Numbered from the stretch's first letter, positions 1 to 8,527 are shown. The stretch is DNA of 50,395 nucleotides from Bacillota bacterium (GCA_023401495.1 JAEXDU010000075.1:1-50395); one strand, 5' to 3'. The notes: generated by a model not told the origin, from the letters alone. Translations and numbers: made by a program.

Positions 1-72
1 GGGTTTGAGTACATTGCGCAGGGGTACCATCCTTGGGGAGAAAGCGCAAGGATCTATCAGTGCGGACTATAA
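1..72 (+). CDS. C-terminal end of an unidentified protein (partial)
   Basis: Frame 1 is open from the first base and closes at a TAA at 70-72, giving the last 23 residues of a protein that begins outside the window. The tail (GFEYIAQGYHPWGE, then SARIYQCGL) resembles the C-terminal strand of GNAT acetyltransferases, but 23 residues are too few to assign a family. A strong hairpin terminator follows 36 bases after the stop, which supports this being a true gene end. Confidence 0.5.
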   Translation, partial: GFEYIAQGYHPWGESARIYQCGL

Positions 73-107
73 CGGCCGTCGGTCTGTTGATACCATAAAA
101 AAATGGA

Positions 108-151
108 CAGAGCCGTGTAGAATTACCTCTTCTACACGGCTCTGTTTTCTT
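108..151. terminator. Bidirectional intrinsic terminator
   Basis: A perfect 15-bp stem (108-122 pairing with 130-144) with a 7-base loop is followed by TTTTCTT on the plus strand and preceded by a run of seven A. It can therefore stop both the gene ending at 72 and the leftward phosphatase gene ending at 191. Confidence 0.85.
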
Positions 152-190
152 ACTGCTCTTTCATTTTACTTCTAAAAACGTACGTAAATC

Positions 191-841
191 TTAAGGCCGC
201 AGAAAAGATGGAGCCGCTGCGGATGCAATCGGCTGCGGGCAGGCCAGATGATCGAGCAGAGCACAGAGCTGCTGTTCGTCAAAAACACAGTAATCGGCGT
301 TGTCGCGCGCGGCGGGCGCAATCGGACGCGATCCGCCAAAGCCAATCCCTACGCTGGCCAGATGCAGCATTTCGGCGTCACTGGCGCCGTCGCCGACAGC
401 CACAAGAGGAGTGGGGAAATGGCCGACAATCTCTTTTTTGTCTAGATAATAGGAAATCCGGTCTATGTATCCGTTTCTCGTGATGGTTTTGGAAGAAAAG
501 CAGCGGCCTTCCATTTGAAGACGCTGCAGCAGCGTCTGTGTCCATACGTCGGGGTGTTCTGTTGCCAGAAAGCAGCGTTCGCGATGAGCGCGGATCCAGG
601 CAGCCAGCCGATCATTCAGAGCGATCTCTGCGGCGATCTTTTGGGCGTCTTCCACAGGGATTTGGCGCAGCAGTTCAATCTGCAGCCGAAAGCTTTCTTC
701 AAAGGGGAGAAGGCCGCGTCTGGCCTGCTCTGTAATCTCAGTCGATTTTTCTTCCATTCCGATCTGCCGTGCCAACAGCGGCAGCAGCTCTTCCTGAGTG
801 ACGGTTGAATCCAGATCAAATATAAAATAAGGTTCCTGCAT
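191..841 (-). CDS. HAD-family phosphatase, SerB-like
   Basis: The 216-residue product has the haloacid dehalogenase signature near the N-terminus, FDLDSTVT with Asp9 as nucleophile and Asp11 as acid/base. It also has a Thr in motif II (FLAT, about 94), KK at 135-136 and GDGASD at 150-155. This order is that of phosphoserine phosphatase (SerB) and other class IB HAD enzymes, which hydrolyse phosphomonoesters in the cytoplasm. The SGGF-type motif typical of true SerB is not evident, so the substrate is uncertain. ATG at 841 is preceded by AGGAGGG with an 11-base spacing, and a TATAAT box lies at 874-879 on the minus strand. The gene stands alone and shares the terminator at 108-151. Confidence 0.75.
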   Translation of the reverse strand: MQEPYFIFDLDSTVTQEELLPLLARQIGMEEKSTEITEQARRGLLPFEESFRLQIELLRQIPVEDAQKIAAEIALNDRLAAWIRAHRERCFLATEHPDVWTQTLLQRLQMEGRCFSSKTITRNGYIDRISYYLDKKEIVGHFPTPLVAVGDGASDAEMLHLASVGIGFGGSRPIAPAARDNADYCVFDEQQLCALLDHLACPQPIASAAAPSFLRP

Positions 842-1161
842 GAACGAAAGTCCCTCCTACGGTTGATTCTTTCATTATAGCGGAAAGAAACGGCCGAGAA
901 AAGCGAAATGCCAGAAGATACAGCTTTTAACATTATTTACAAGCCAAAGCACTGGTCCGCCGGCTCTGGGGGCACTTTCAGGCAGGTTTTTCAAAATAAA
1001 ATTCCGTAAAATACAGGTCGTCTGACGCCGCTTTTTTAGCACCGTTTTTGGGTCTGTGCAATTCCGGAAAGAAAGCTGGAAGAATTTACAGCTTGCAATG
1101 AGTTACAAAAGTGTTACAATTATGACAACTTATTACAAGCTTTTTCAAGGAGGTACATAGT
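842..1161. other. Divergent intergenic region, 320 bases
   Basis: It carries the leftward -10 box (TATAAT, 874-879) for the phosphatase and the rightward promoter at 1093-1120 for the CAP-domain gene. Three TTACAA words occur between 1103 and 1138, around and downstream of the rightward -10. No gene or RNA is seen here. Confidence 0.6.
1093..1120 (+). promoter_or_regulatory. Sigma-A-type promoter of the CAP-domain gene
   Basis: TTGCAA at 1093-1098 and TACAAT at 1115-1120 are separated by 16 bases. They lie 41 bases upstream of the start codon, which has its own AAGGAGG site. Confidence 0.55.
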
Positions 1162-2250
1162 ATGAAACTACGTAAGTTATACGTCGCCGTATTAGCGGTT
1201 GCAATTGGTTCCACCGCTACAGTATCCGCGGTTGCTTATCAGCAGCAAGCCGTACCGACCTCGGGCGGAGTAAAATCCTGCCCCACCAGCACGGTTACAA
1301 AGAATACAACCACACCTTCCAGTGCAGTAGAAAAGGCGGTCAGCCAGGCGCTCGCATCTGCCGGAAAGAGCAAATCCTGCCCGCAGACCACAGTAAGCAC
1401 CGCAGCGGCCAAGACTACCGCAGCTGCCAAGGCTTCCTCCGGTTCCTCTAACTGCATCAACACTGTGGTGAAGGCACAGACTACCAGCACCTGCCCGACA
1501 TCCTCCACGATTCCGGATCTCTCCGCTGTTTTGGATAAGGTCTCCTGCAAGCAGGCAGAAACTGCAAAGACCACTACTACTACCGGAAGCACAATCAACG
1601 TGCCCAACTGCTTCCGTCAGCTGCTTGAGCGCTGCGGTGTTTCGGTGCCCGACAGCCTGACTTCTCAGAAGAACTGCGGCAACTCCAGCTCTTCTTCCAG
1701 CAGCAAGCCGTCCTCCAGCAAGCCTGCTGATTCTTCCAGCAGCCAGTCCACATCCAGCACGCCTTCTTCGAGCACTCCGGCTTCCAGCAAGCCCTCTTCC
1801 AGCACACCCTCCTCTAGCACACCTTCCTCCAGCCAGTCGAGCTCCAGCGCGGTTTCTTCCGCAAAGCCCTCCGACACGCTGACCTATGAGGAGCGCGTTG
1901 TTGAGCTGGTCAATCAGGAGCGTGCCAAGGTTGGCCTGAAGCCCCTGACCATGAACCTGAAACTGTCTGAGGTTGCAAGAGCAAAATCTCAGGATATGCA
2001 CGATAAAAACTACTTCTCGCACACCAGCCCCACCTACGGTTCTCCGTTTGACATGATGAAGCAGTTTGGGATTACCTACCGCACCGCGGGCGAGAACATC
2101 GCCATGGGCTACCGTACTCCTGAAGCCGTCATGGAAGGCTGGATGAATTCTACCGGACACAAAGCCAACATTCTGAACAGCTCTTATACCGAAATCGGTG
2201 TGGGCTACGTTTCTGATGGCAGCTATTGGACTCAGGAGTTCATCGGCTGA
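1162..2250 (+). CDS. Secreted CAP/SCP-domain protein with Cys- and Ser-rich stalk
   Basis: This 362-residue protein starts with a basic N-terminus and hydrophobic stretch (residues 4-25), a probable signal peptide. Residues 30-170 form a Thr/Ser/Ala-rich section with eight cysteines, several in the pattern SCPxT. Residues 171-235 are almost pure Ser with Pro, Thr and Lys (SSSTPSSS repeats), a flexible linker. From about residue 241 to the end lies a CAP (SCP/PR-1, YkwD-like) domain with YFSHTSP, GENIAMG and GHKANIL, the usual conserved His and Glu positions. CAP proteins of Bacillota are extracellular; their biochemical role is mostly unknown. AAGGAGG 8-9 bases before ATG fixes the start. It is monocistronic, closed by the terminator at 2345-2378. 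No sorting signal is present, so it is either released or held by the Cys-rich part. Confidence 0.8.
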   Translation: MKLRKLYVAVLAVAIGSTATVSAVAYQQQAVPTSGGVKSCPTSTVTKNTTTPSSAVEKAVSQALASAGKSKSCPQTTVSTAAAKTTAAAKASSGSSNCINTVVKAQTTSTCPTSSTIPDLSAVLDKVSCKQAETAKTTTTTGSTINVPNCFRQLLERCGVSVPDSLTSQKNCGNSSSSSSSKPSSSKPADSSSSQSTSSTPSSSTPASSKPSSSTPSSSTPSSSQSSSSAVSSAKPSDTLTYEERVVELVNQERAKVGLKPLTMNLKLSEVARAKSQDMHDKNYFSHTSPTYGSPFDMMKQFGITYRTAGENIAMGYRTPEAVMEGWMNSTGHKANILNSSYTEIGVGYVSDGSYWTQEFIG

Positions 2251-2344
2251 TTTTCGCCAAAGGTTCGATGACGGATCAGAACCGGCCGAATCCGGTACGG
2301 TTCGCCTGAGAAAGCAAAGAACAAGTTCATCCTTTTCAAATGAT

Positions 2345-2378
2345 AGAGGCCGCGAAGATTTTCTTCGCGGCCTCTTTT
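2345..2378. terminator. Intrinsic terminator after the CAP-domain gene
   Basis: A perfect 14-bp stem (2345-2358 with 2362-2375, loop TTT) is followed by TTTT. It lies between two convergent genes, 2 bases from the stop of the minus-strand gene, so it can act for the plus strand and possibly for both. Confidence 0.8.
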
Positions 2379-2380
2379 GA

Positions 2381-3583
2381 TCAATATACAATTGCGCCGT
2401 ATTTGCTTGCGGTGCGTTCGATCAGCTCCAGGTCGATCTGACAGTTGGTGTCTACGATCAGCCGCCCCTGTACGTAGCGCAGGGCCGCCTCTAAAATTGT
2501 GCGGCTGTCTGTGTGCACAGCCAGCGGCAGGCGTGTGACGGAACCGAATTGAGAAAGCAGCATCACGTCGTCCAGCGTGTTCAGTTCGATCAGCGCGGCG
2601 TTCACTTGCTCGTCGTCCAGATCGATCAAATCCTCCTCCAGAGCGATGGAGCATTCGATCGGTTCGCTCAGGGTGATGTCGCTGCCAAGGAAGAAGGCTT
2701 CGGTCTCCGTTGCGGACGCGTAGCAGTCCGCGTCGGCATAATCCGATTCAAAAGCCAACGGCTCCTGCGCGCATTGGTGCAGCGCGCGCCAATGTTCGGG
2801 GGTCTGGTCGCCGCCGATGCCGAGCACCGGAACCCCGGCACGCAGCAGGGCCTGTGCTTGGTCTGCAAACTCTTCGGGCGAGAGCCCGTCGGCAGAGGGG
2901 ATCGCGCAAAGCGGAACCGATGCGTGGGGCATTACCTCCTTCAGCAGCGGGAGCATCTCGAGCGGGGACATCAAACCGCCGAGGCCGATCGCCTCTACAC
3001 CCATGGCCTGCAGAGTAATCACGGCGGATAAAAACGAGCCGCCGGTGAGCGTCTTGCCGCTTTCGTCCACCGAAAGGGTGACAAAGACCGGAAAATCGGA
3101 GGTGCGCGAGGCAAGTACCGCCGCCCGCATGTCTGCCATGGAGGACTGGTTCTCGATCAGCACGAACTCGGCGCCGCTTTGCTCCAGCACGCGGATCTGA
3201 TCGCGGTAGCCGTTGTAAATGTCATCAAAATCCGCCTGTCCATAGGGTGGCACAAACAGCCCGCTGCTGCCGACCCGGGCGCCTACCGGAACCCCGAAAC
3301 GCTGTGCGGCGCTGCGGGTGATCTCCAGAAGACCCGCGTTCAGCAGGCGCACCTGCTCGCGCAAAGCCTCGCGGTGGTCGGGCGAAAAGGCGTGAGAAAA
3401 GGCGGTGGGGGCGCACAGGCCGCCGATTCCGGCAGCAAGCCACTCCTCCTGCTTTTTCCGCAGAAGCTCACCGTTCTGAAGCAGCCATTGTTCTGCACTC
3501 AGATCGTCGCCGGCGGAAGAAACGTGAAAATCTTCCGCGGCAGGGCCGCCCAAAAGGAAGGGCAGCCTCCAAGGAACATTCAT
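2381..3583 (-). CDS. Homocysteine methyltransferase-like protein lacking the zinc cysteines
   Basis: The 400 residues align by eye with the N-terminal half of cobalamin-dependent methionine synthase (MetH): a homocysteine-binding barrel (about 1-290) and then the start of a pterin-binding-like segment (about 320-400) that stops early. In true enzymes three cysteines bind zinc. Here the first (usually in NCxxGP) is replaced in IGLGGLMSP (199-207), and the GGCCGTTPEH motif is GGDQTPEHW (257-265), two residues shorter and without cysteine. The N-terminal DGAMGT motif is also degraded to LLGGPA. It is therefore unlikely to activate homocysteine in the usual way. ATG has AGGAGG upstream. The reading frame is intact and well used, so it looks like a maintained protein of altered function and not a decaying pseudogene. 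Confidence 0.7.
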   Translation of the reverse strand: MNVPWRLPFLLGGPAAEDFHVSSAGDDLSAEQWLLQNGELLRKKQEEWLAAGIGGLCAPTAFSHAFSPDHREALREQVRLLNAGLLEITRSAAQRFGVPVGARVGSSGLFVPPYGQADFDDIYNGYRDQIRVLEQSGAEFVLIENQSSMADMRAAVLASRTSDFPVFVTLSVDESGKTLTGGSFLSAVITLQAMGVEAIGLGGLMSPLEMLPLLKEVMPHASVPLCAIPSADGLSPEEFADQAQALLRAGVPVLGIGGDQTPEHWRALHQCAQEPLAFESDYADADCYASATETEAFFLGSDITLSEPIECSIALEEDLIDLDDEQVNAALIELNTLDDVMLLSQFGSVTRLPLAVHTDSRTILEAALRYVQGRLIVDTNCQIDLELIERTASKYGAIVY

Positions 3584-3673
3584 GATGACATCCTCCTGAA
3601 ATTGATCCGAACTTTTATGGTAAAAAGCTTTTCCATAAAAATAAAATTTAAAACTGAGAGTTGTTTTTCAGCG

Positions 3674-5368
3674 TTACATCGATTCAGGCGCTGAAATCTT
3701 GAACATGGAAAGCACATTGCGAATCACGGTGGAAACTGCCGTACAGAGGGCCAGTCGGGCCGCCGTCAGGCTTTCTTCCTCGCCGCGCACACGGCAGGTG
3801 TTGTAGAATTTATGGAACAGCGTCGCCAGTGTGATTACATAGCGGTTGATGCGCGCCGGATCGTAATCCTTGGCCGCCTGCACGATCTCTTCGGTGAACG
3901 ACGACAGATGCCGGATCAGCTCCAGCTCTTCCGGTGCGGTCAGCAGGGCCAGTTCGCTGTCGGTGCAGGCGCGCGGGGCGATGCCGTCGCCCTCCAGATT
4001 CCGCAGGATGCTGCAGATTCTGGCGTTGGCGTACTGCACATAGTATACGGGATTCTGGGAATCCTGCTGCACGGCCAGATCGAGATCGAATTCCATCTGC
4101 GAATTCGGCTCGCGCATATTAAACAGGAAGCGCGCCGCGTCCACGGGCACCTCGTCGAGCAGATCAGCCAGCTGAATCGCCTTGCCGGTGCGCTTGCTCA
4201 TGCGCACCACCTGACCGTCGCGGGTGAGCTTGACGAGCTGCATCAGCACAACGTCGAGCTGCTTGCCCGAAAGGCCGATGGCGTCGAGCGCGCCCTTCAA
4301 ACGGGCCACATGGCCATGGTGGTCGGCGCCCCATACATCGATGCACAGATCATAGCCGCGCTTTTCGATCTTGTTGCGGTGGTATGCAATGTCCGCCGCA
4401 AAATAGGTGGGGTTGCCGTTTTGGCGGACGAGCACCTCATCCTTTTCCGCACCGAAATCGGTGGCGCGGTACCACAGTGCGCCGTCCTTTTCATACGTGA
4501 AGCCGCGTTGAGTCAGCAGATCGAGCGCTTCCTTCAGCTCGCCGTTATTGTGCAGCGTACTTTCCAAAAACCACTGGTCGTATTCGATGCGGTATTTTTT
4601 CAGGTCGTCCTGCATCTTCTGGATGTTGCGGGGCAGTACATATTCCACCAGCTCGCTGCGGCGGGTTTCTTCATCGCACTGCATCAGCTTGTCGCCGAAC
4701 GCATCTGCGTATAACTTCGCGTTATCCTTAATATCTTCGCCCTGGTAGCCGTCCTCGGGGAATTCCACGGCGTCCTCGCCCAAAAAGAGCTGCTGGTACC
4801 GTGCGGAAAGAGAGGAACCGAATTTTTCAATCTGATTGCCGGCGTCGTTGACGTAGAACTCGCGCCATACCTCAAAGCCCGCCATATCCAGAACAGCGGC
4901 AAGGCAGTCGCCGAGCGCGCCGCCGCGGGCGTTGCCCATGTGCATGGGGCCGGTGGGGTTGGCGGAAACAAATTCCACCATCACACGCCTGCGCTTGCCG
5001 TAATCGCTGCGGCCGTAGTCGCTGCCCAACGCGGTAACGTCCTTCAGCACATCCACATAAAAGCGGGAAGAGAAGAAGAAATTCAGAAAGCCCGGGCCCG
5101 CGATTTCAAAGCGGTCGAAATAGGTGCCGTCAAGCACCAAATGCTTTGTGATCAGCTCGGCAATTTTGCGCGGGGGCAGACGGAACGCGCGGGCCGAGAC
5201 CAGCGCGGCGTTGGCGGACCAGTCCCCGTGGGCGCGGTCGGCCGGGATTTCGAGCGTAAAGGCGGGCATCGGTTCTGCGGGCAGTTCTCCCGCGGCAACC
5301 GCGCGCCCCACGGCGTTCAGAATGGCTTCTCTCAGCTCATCAGTGGCTTGCTGTACTAGTTTCGACAT
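3674..5368 (-). CDS. argS: Arginyl-tRNA synthetase
   Basis: This class I aminoacyl-tRNA synthetase charges tRNA-Arg in the cytoplasm. The 564-residue length is typical. The N-terminal Arg-tRNA additive domain is followed by the HIGH-type motif in NPTGPMHMGNARGG, and by the KMSK-type motif reduced to RMSKRTGK, as is usual in ArgRS. The DALR anticodon-binding domain is C-terminal and ends in the family-typical NVLSMFKI. The gene overlaps the upstream YwiB-like gene by 29 bases, and the ywiB-argS order is also found in Bacillus, indicating translational coupling. The start ATG has GGAGG about 12 bases upstream, inside the preceding gene. Confidence 0.95.
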   Translation of the reverse strand: MSKLVQQATDELREAILNAVGRAVAAGELPAEPMPAFTLEIPADRAHGDWSANAALVSARAFRLPPRKIAELITKHLVLDGTYFDRFEIAGPGFLNFFFSSRFYVDVLKDVTALGSDYGRSDYGKRRRVMVEFVSANPTGPMHMGNARGGALGDCLAAVLDMAGFEVWREFYVNDAGNQIEKFGSSLSARYQQLFLGEDAVEFPEDGYQGEDIKDNAKLYADAFGDKLMQCDEETRRSELVEYVLPRNIQKMQDDLKKYRIEYDQWFLESTLHNNGELKEALDLLTQRGFTYEKDGALWYRATDFGAEKDEVLVRQNGNPTYFAADIAYHRNKIEKRGYDLCIDVWGADHHGHVARLKGALDAIGLSGKQLDVVLMQLVKLTRDGQVVRMSKRTGKAIQLADLLDEVPVDAARFLFNMREPNSQMEFDLDLAVQQDSQNPVYYVQYANARICSILRNLEGDGIAPRACTDSELALLTAPEELELIRHLSSFTEEIVQAAKDYDPARINRYVITLATLFHKFYNTCRVRGEEESLTAARLALCTAVSTVIRNVLSMFKISAPESM

Positions 5369-5798
5369 CTTTCTGTTCTGCCTCCTTGATGGTTATCAGG
5401 ATTTCATTGATGCTGGACAAATCCGCATTGATGTCCAGCGTATAATTCACGGCCAGCTCGCCGCCCTTGTCATGAAGGCGGGAATCCACTTCGCTGGTGA
5501 ACACACCGACCAGCAGCGCGCCAAATCCGGTATCGTACTGACACTGGTGGCGCTTCCCCTTTTCGAGGATCAGCCGGGTGTTTCCGCCGCCGCGCATCAG
5601 GGTAACGGTATTGCCGCCGTCTACCTTCAGCACAGAGGTGGTGGCCGCATTGTTGCGGTCCGGGTCGTATTCCTTATAGACGATAAAGCGGGTATCGCCC
5701 TTGGTCACGTAAGAGCCGAGCGTTGTGAGCGTCACTTCACCCACGTCATCGTCAATTTTCTGCCGGCCGACGATATTGATCCAATAATTTTCCCTCAT
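5340..5798 (-). CDS. YwiB-like protein (DUF1934)
   Basis: A 152-residue small beta-barrel protein of the DUF1934 family, recognised by its position directly upstream of and overlapping argS and by features such as GDTRFIVYKEY and LTLMRxGxxxT-like strands (VTLMRGGGNTRLIL). Its function is unknown. A longer open frame reaches 5867, but the ATG at 5798 has GGAAGGAGAGG in front of it and the extension lacks a ribosome-binding site. The gene forms an operon with argS and probably ddl, which ends 49 bases upstream. Confidence 0.7.
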   Translation of the reverse strand: MRENYWINIVGRQKIDDDVGEVTLTTLGSYVTKGDTRFIVYKEYDPDRNNAATTSVLKVDGGNTVTLMRGGGNTRLILEKGKRHQCQYDTGFGALLVGVFTSEVDSRLHDKGGELAVNYTLDINADLSSINEILITIKEAEQKDVETSTASH

Positions 5799-5847
5799 GG
5801 AACGTCCTCTCCTTCCGGTATCCTCCGGCAAACCGGAAGTACCGCGG

Positions 5848-6921
5848 TTAGAAATACACTTTCTCAAACGCCAGCTGAATCAGGCGGTCGAGCAGCTCGG
5901 GGTAAGAAAGGCCGGAGGCCTCCCAGAGCTTCGGGTACATGCTGATGCTGGTAAAGCCCGGCAGGGTGTTCAGCTCGTTGAGCAGAACGGCGCCGTCACT
6001 CTTGCGAACGAAGAAATCTACGCGCGCAAGACCGCTGCAGCCAAGCATGCGGTAGGCCCGCAGCGCGTTTTCCCGCACCTCTTCGGCGGTTTCCTCCGGA
6101 ATGTGGGCGGGGATGAACAGCTTTGCCGCGCCGTTCTTATATTTATCGTCATAATCATAGAATTCCGCGCCGGAAGCGATTTCACCCACGACCGAGGCTT
6201 CGGGCCGCGAAAGACCCAGAACGGCGCACTCGACCTCCTGCCCGACGATGGCTTCCTCCACGACGACCTTGATGTCCTCGCGGGCCGCGCGCTGAATGGC
6301 GGCGTCCAGATCCTCGGGGCGGGTGACTTTGCTGACCCCGACAGAGGAGCCGGAGTTCGCGGGCTTTACGAATACGGGGTAGCCAAGGCGCGCTTCGATC
6401 TTCCCCCGGATCTTCTCTGCGCCGGTAAGATAGTTATCGGTAAAGAACCACAGGTAATGCGCCTGGGGGATTCCGGCAGTTTCGAGCAGGCTGTTGGTAA
6501 TCGCCTTATCCATGCACACCGCGGAAACGAGCGACGAGCAGCCGACGAATGGAATGCCCGCCATCTGCAGCAGGCCCTGCAGCGTGCCGTCCTCGCCGTT
6601 TTTGCCGTGCAGCACCGGGAACACCACATCCACGGGGATGGTTTCAAGGCCGGTTTCGGTCTGGGCCAGAATGCCGTGAACCGTGCGGTCGGGCGAAATG
6701 AAAGCGGGGCGGTTTGCGGGATTTTGTTCCCAGCTTCCGTCGGGCAGCTCGGCAGTCTCGCCGGAAAACAGCAGCCATCGGCCTTCTCTGGTAATGCCGA
6801 CCGGAACGACGTCGTATTTGTCCTGCGGGATATTTTGAATCACAGAGGCCGCCGAAACACGCGAGACCTCATGCTCGGTAGAGCAGCCGCCAAACAGAAC
6901 GGCGACAGTTGTTTTTGACAT
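5848..6921 (-). CDS. ddl: D-alanine--D-alanine ligase
   Basis: This ATP-grasp enzyme joins two D-alanines for peptidoglycan precursor synthesis. The product has 357 residues. Family motifs are visible: GGCSTEHEVS near the N-terminus (phosphate/substrate loop), HGKNGEDGTLQGLL, KPANSGSSVGVSK, and the C-terminal LNELNTLPGFTSISMYPKLW with the metal-binding Glu and Asn. The omega-loop region (DYDDKYKNGAAKL) is of the D-Ala:D-Ala kind and there are no vanT/vanXY neighbours, so D-Ser or D-Lac ligase activity is not suggested. The ATG at 6921 is chosen over an upstream one because GGAGGG sits 7 bases before it. It is probably the first gene of ddl-ywiB-argS. Confidence 0.93.
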   Translation of the reverse strand: MSKTTVAVLFGGCSTEHEVSRVSAASVIQNIPQDKYDVVPVGITREGRWLLFSGETAELPDGSWEQNPANRPAFISPDRTVHGILAQTETGLETIPVDVVFPVLHGKNGEDGTLQGLLQMAGIPFVGCSSLVSAVCMDKAITNSLLETAGIPQAHYLWFFTDNYLTGAEKIRGKIEARLGYPVFVKPANSGSSVGVSKVTRPEDLDAAIQRAAREDIKVVVEEAIVGQEVECAVLGLSRPEASVVGEIASGAEFYDYDDKYKNGAAKLFIPAHIPEETAEEVRENALRAYRMLGCSGLARVDFFVRKSDGAVLLNELNTLPGFTSISMYPKLWEASGLSYPELLDRLIQLAFEKVYF

Positions 6922-7099
6922 GATATTCCCTCCGTATCCTTGCAAAATCGCGTGGCGCTCCGAATAGGTGCGTATGGTATTATGATACGCCGGCGGAAGC
7001 GCGGTTCATGCACTGCGGTAAGATACAATATTTCAAATATATATCATAGCACAAGTGGGGTGCGGGCGCAATGCGAAATTCGCGGGATTCCGGAGCGGA

Positions 7100-7342
7100 T
7101 TATTCCCGGTATTCGCCTCTCAGAATTTTGGGAATGCGAGACGCGGCAAAAGCAAGCAGGGCAAACCAGCTGAGGCAGATTAAAAAATATTGGGCCGCAA
7201 AAATTACGGCCATATCGCTGCTGATGGAAGAAAACATCCGGTCAAACACCAAATCCGGTATTTTAGTGGCCAGCAGTAGCAGCAGGGCAATCAGAACATC
7301 ACCCAATATTTTTTTCCAATGATAATAAATATGCTCTTTCAA
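7100..7342 (-). CDS. Small two-helix membrane protein
   Basis: An 80-residue protein with a basic, aromatic N-terminus (KEHIYYHWKK) and two hydrophobic helices at about 12-27 and 43-66, ending in a charged tail. It starts at a TTG codon preceded by GAGGAAG. It is not recognised as any family. It lies upstream of ddl in the same direction but 178 bases away. The hydrophobic pattern and ribosome-binding site support a real gene, yet the short length leaves doubt. Confidence 0.5.
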   Translation of the reverse strand: MKEHIYYHWKKILGDVLIALLLLLATKIPDLVFDRMFSSISSDMAVIFAAQYFLICLSWFALLAFAASRIPKILRGEYRE

Positions 7343-7643
7343 CGTGCTTCCTCACTTTCTGCAGCTGTTTGTTATGTACCGCTAACACAGGCTCTCAGAA
7401 CCGCACGTTTTACAGTACGGCTTTCGGGCTGTTTTCGGTGCCGCGGTATTTCTTGTTTATCATATCACGTATGTTCTGCTCCGTCTATCCGCCGGGTCAA
7501 ACGGCGTTTGGCATCCCCGCTGAAATTTACAGACATGCCCTAGTGACAATCTGTGAAAAGTAGTGTATACTAAACTATGTATTTTCAAAACAGAACCATC
7601 CACGGGCTGCGCCCGGGCGAATCATAAGCAGGAGTGATGATAG
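7343..7643. other. Intergenic region, 301 bases
   Basis: The only clear feature is the rightward promoter at 7543-7571. Short open frames at 7369-7563 lack ribosome-binding sites and coding character. Confidence 0.5.
7543..7571 (+). promoter_or_regulatory. Sigma-A-type promoter of the Lys-rich protein gene
   Basis: GTGACA at 7543-7548 and TATACT at 7566-7571 with a 17-base spacer, 72 bases before the TTG start at 7644. Confidence 0.65.
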
Positions 7644-8447
7644 TTGGAACAAAAAGCATTTGACCTGATTGCCGAAAAGGTGCGTTCCGTTCTTTTGGAG
7701 CAAGGATTCGAAAGAAAGGGGGACGTGCGGGAGGAACAGGGACAAGCTGCGATATATCTCGGTGAGGATGCAGTGTACAGCGTACTGTATGAGCGCGAAG
7801 CAGGGCTGTTTCATCTGCGCACCTGTGGGGTAGCCGACGGCAAGCCGGACAACCAGTGGAAAAAACTTTCCACATGGGCGTTTGACCCCGAAGCCGACAG
7901 TGCGGCCTATGCGTCGAGCATTGCGGAGGATTTTGCGGAAACACTGGGCGGCAGCGACCGCAAGGAGTTGGTGCGCCAGCAGAAAAAGAAAAAGAAAAAG
8001 GATGAGGACGCAGCGATTGATCCTCAGTTCCTCTTCAACCGTCTGGCCGGCATTTTCCCGGAGCTGCGCGGCGAGCTTGCGCAGGAGAAGGGAACCTACA
8101 AAACAGTGCGCAGCGTTACTTTTACACGCGAGCATGTGGTGAGCCGCGTAGAGCAGCTTGCCAAAGCCCACCCGGACAGCGATCCGTTTAAAAAGCTGTG
8201 CAATGTTCTCAATGATATGTACAAGAACGGCGATATGGACGTTCGCTCGATCATTACCATTGTTCTGCTCAACGGGATCAACGACCAGCAGGCGCTTGAG
8301 AACCTGAGCAAAAACTTCAGCGAGGATCTTGCCAAGGTGTACGCCAAGGCGAAGGCGCTGAAGGGCAAGAAAGTCCGGCCCGAAAAGAAGAAAAAGAAGC
8401 CGAAGTACAGCGGCGAGATGCTTCAGACGCTGGATGACCATGTATAA
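7644..8447 (+). CDS. Uncharacterised Lys-rich protein
   Basis: The 267-residue product is not recognised. Residues 1-100 look like a mixed alpha/beta domain (LEQGFERKGDV, a beta-rich middle, WKKLSTWAF). A poly-lysine stretch (KKKKKKD, about 113-120) leads to a helical second half (residues 125-235) containing QFLFNRLAGIFPEL, SDPFKKLCNVLNDMYKNG and IVLLNGINDQ. A second lysine tract (EKKKKKPKY) lies near the C-terminus. No signal peptide or membrane helix is seen, so it is cytoplasmic and possibly nucleic-acid-binding, by charge only. It starts at TTG with AGGAG about 9 bases upstream, has its own promoter, and directly precedes the rpmG-secE-nusG block. Confidence 0.65.
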   Translation: MEQKAFDLIAEKVRSVLLEQGFERKGDVREEQGQAAIYLGEDAVYSVLYEREAGLFHLRTCGVADGKPDNQWKKLSTWAFDPEADSAAYASSIAEDFAETLGGSDRKELVRQQKKKKKKDEDAAIDPQFLFNRLAGIFPELRGELAQEKGTYKTVRSVTFTREHVVSRVEQLAKAHPDSDPFKKLCNVLNDMYKNGDMDVRSIITIVLLNGINDQQALENLSKNFSEDLAKVYAKAKALKGKKVRPEKKKKKPKYSGEMLQTLDDHV

Positions 8448-8460
8448 GCATAAAAACCGG

Positions 8461-8509
8461 GTGTGCCCTGCCGCCGGCCGAGCGGGCGGGCGGGCGCGCT
8501 CCGCTTTTC
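8461..8509 (+). terminator. Probable terminator before rpmG
   Basis: A very GC-rich hairpin (left arm from 8461, right arm ending 8499, with wobbles and one bulge) is followed by the weak tail TCCGCTTTTC. It separates the Lys-rich gene from the promoter at 8528. Confidence 0.4.
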
Positions 8510-8527
8510 AGTATGTGAAAAAAACAG

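Noticed and set aside
1192..2391. 399-codon minus-strand frame opposite the CAP-domain gene
   Set aside because: Its composition (Gly, Arg, Ala repeats) mirrors the Ser-rich codons of the real gene and it runs through the terminator.
5848..6921. VanG-like D-Ser ligase
   Set aside because: The omega-loop region and lack of vanT/vanXY neighbours favour the housekeeping ddl linked to argS.
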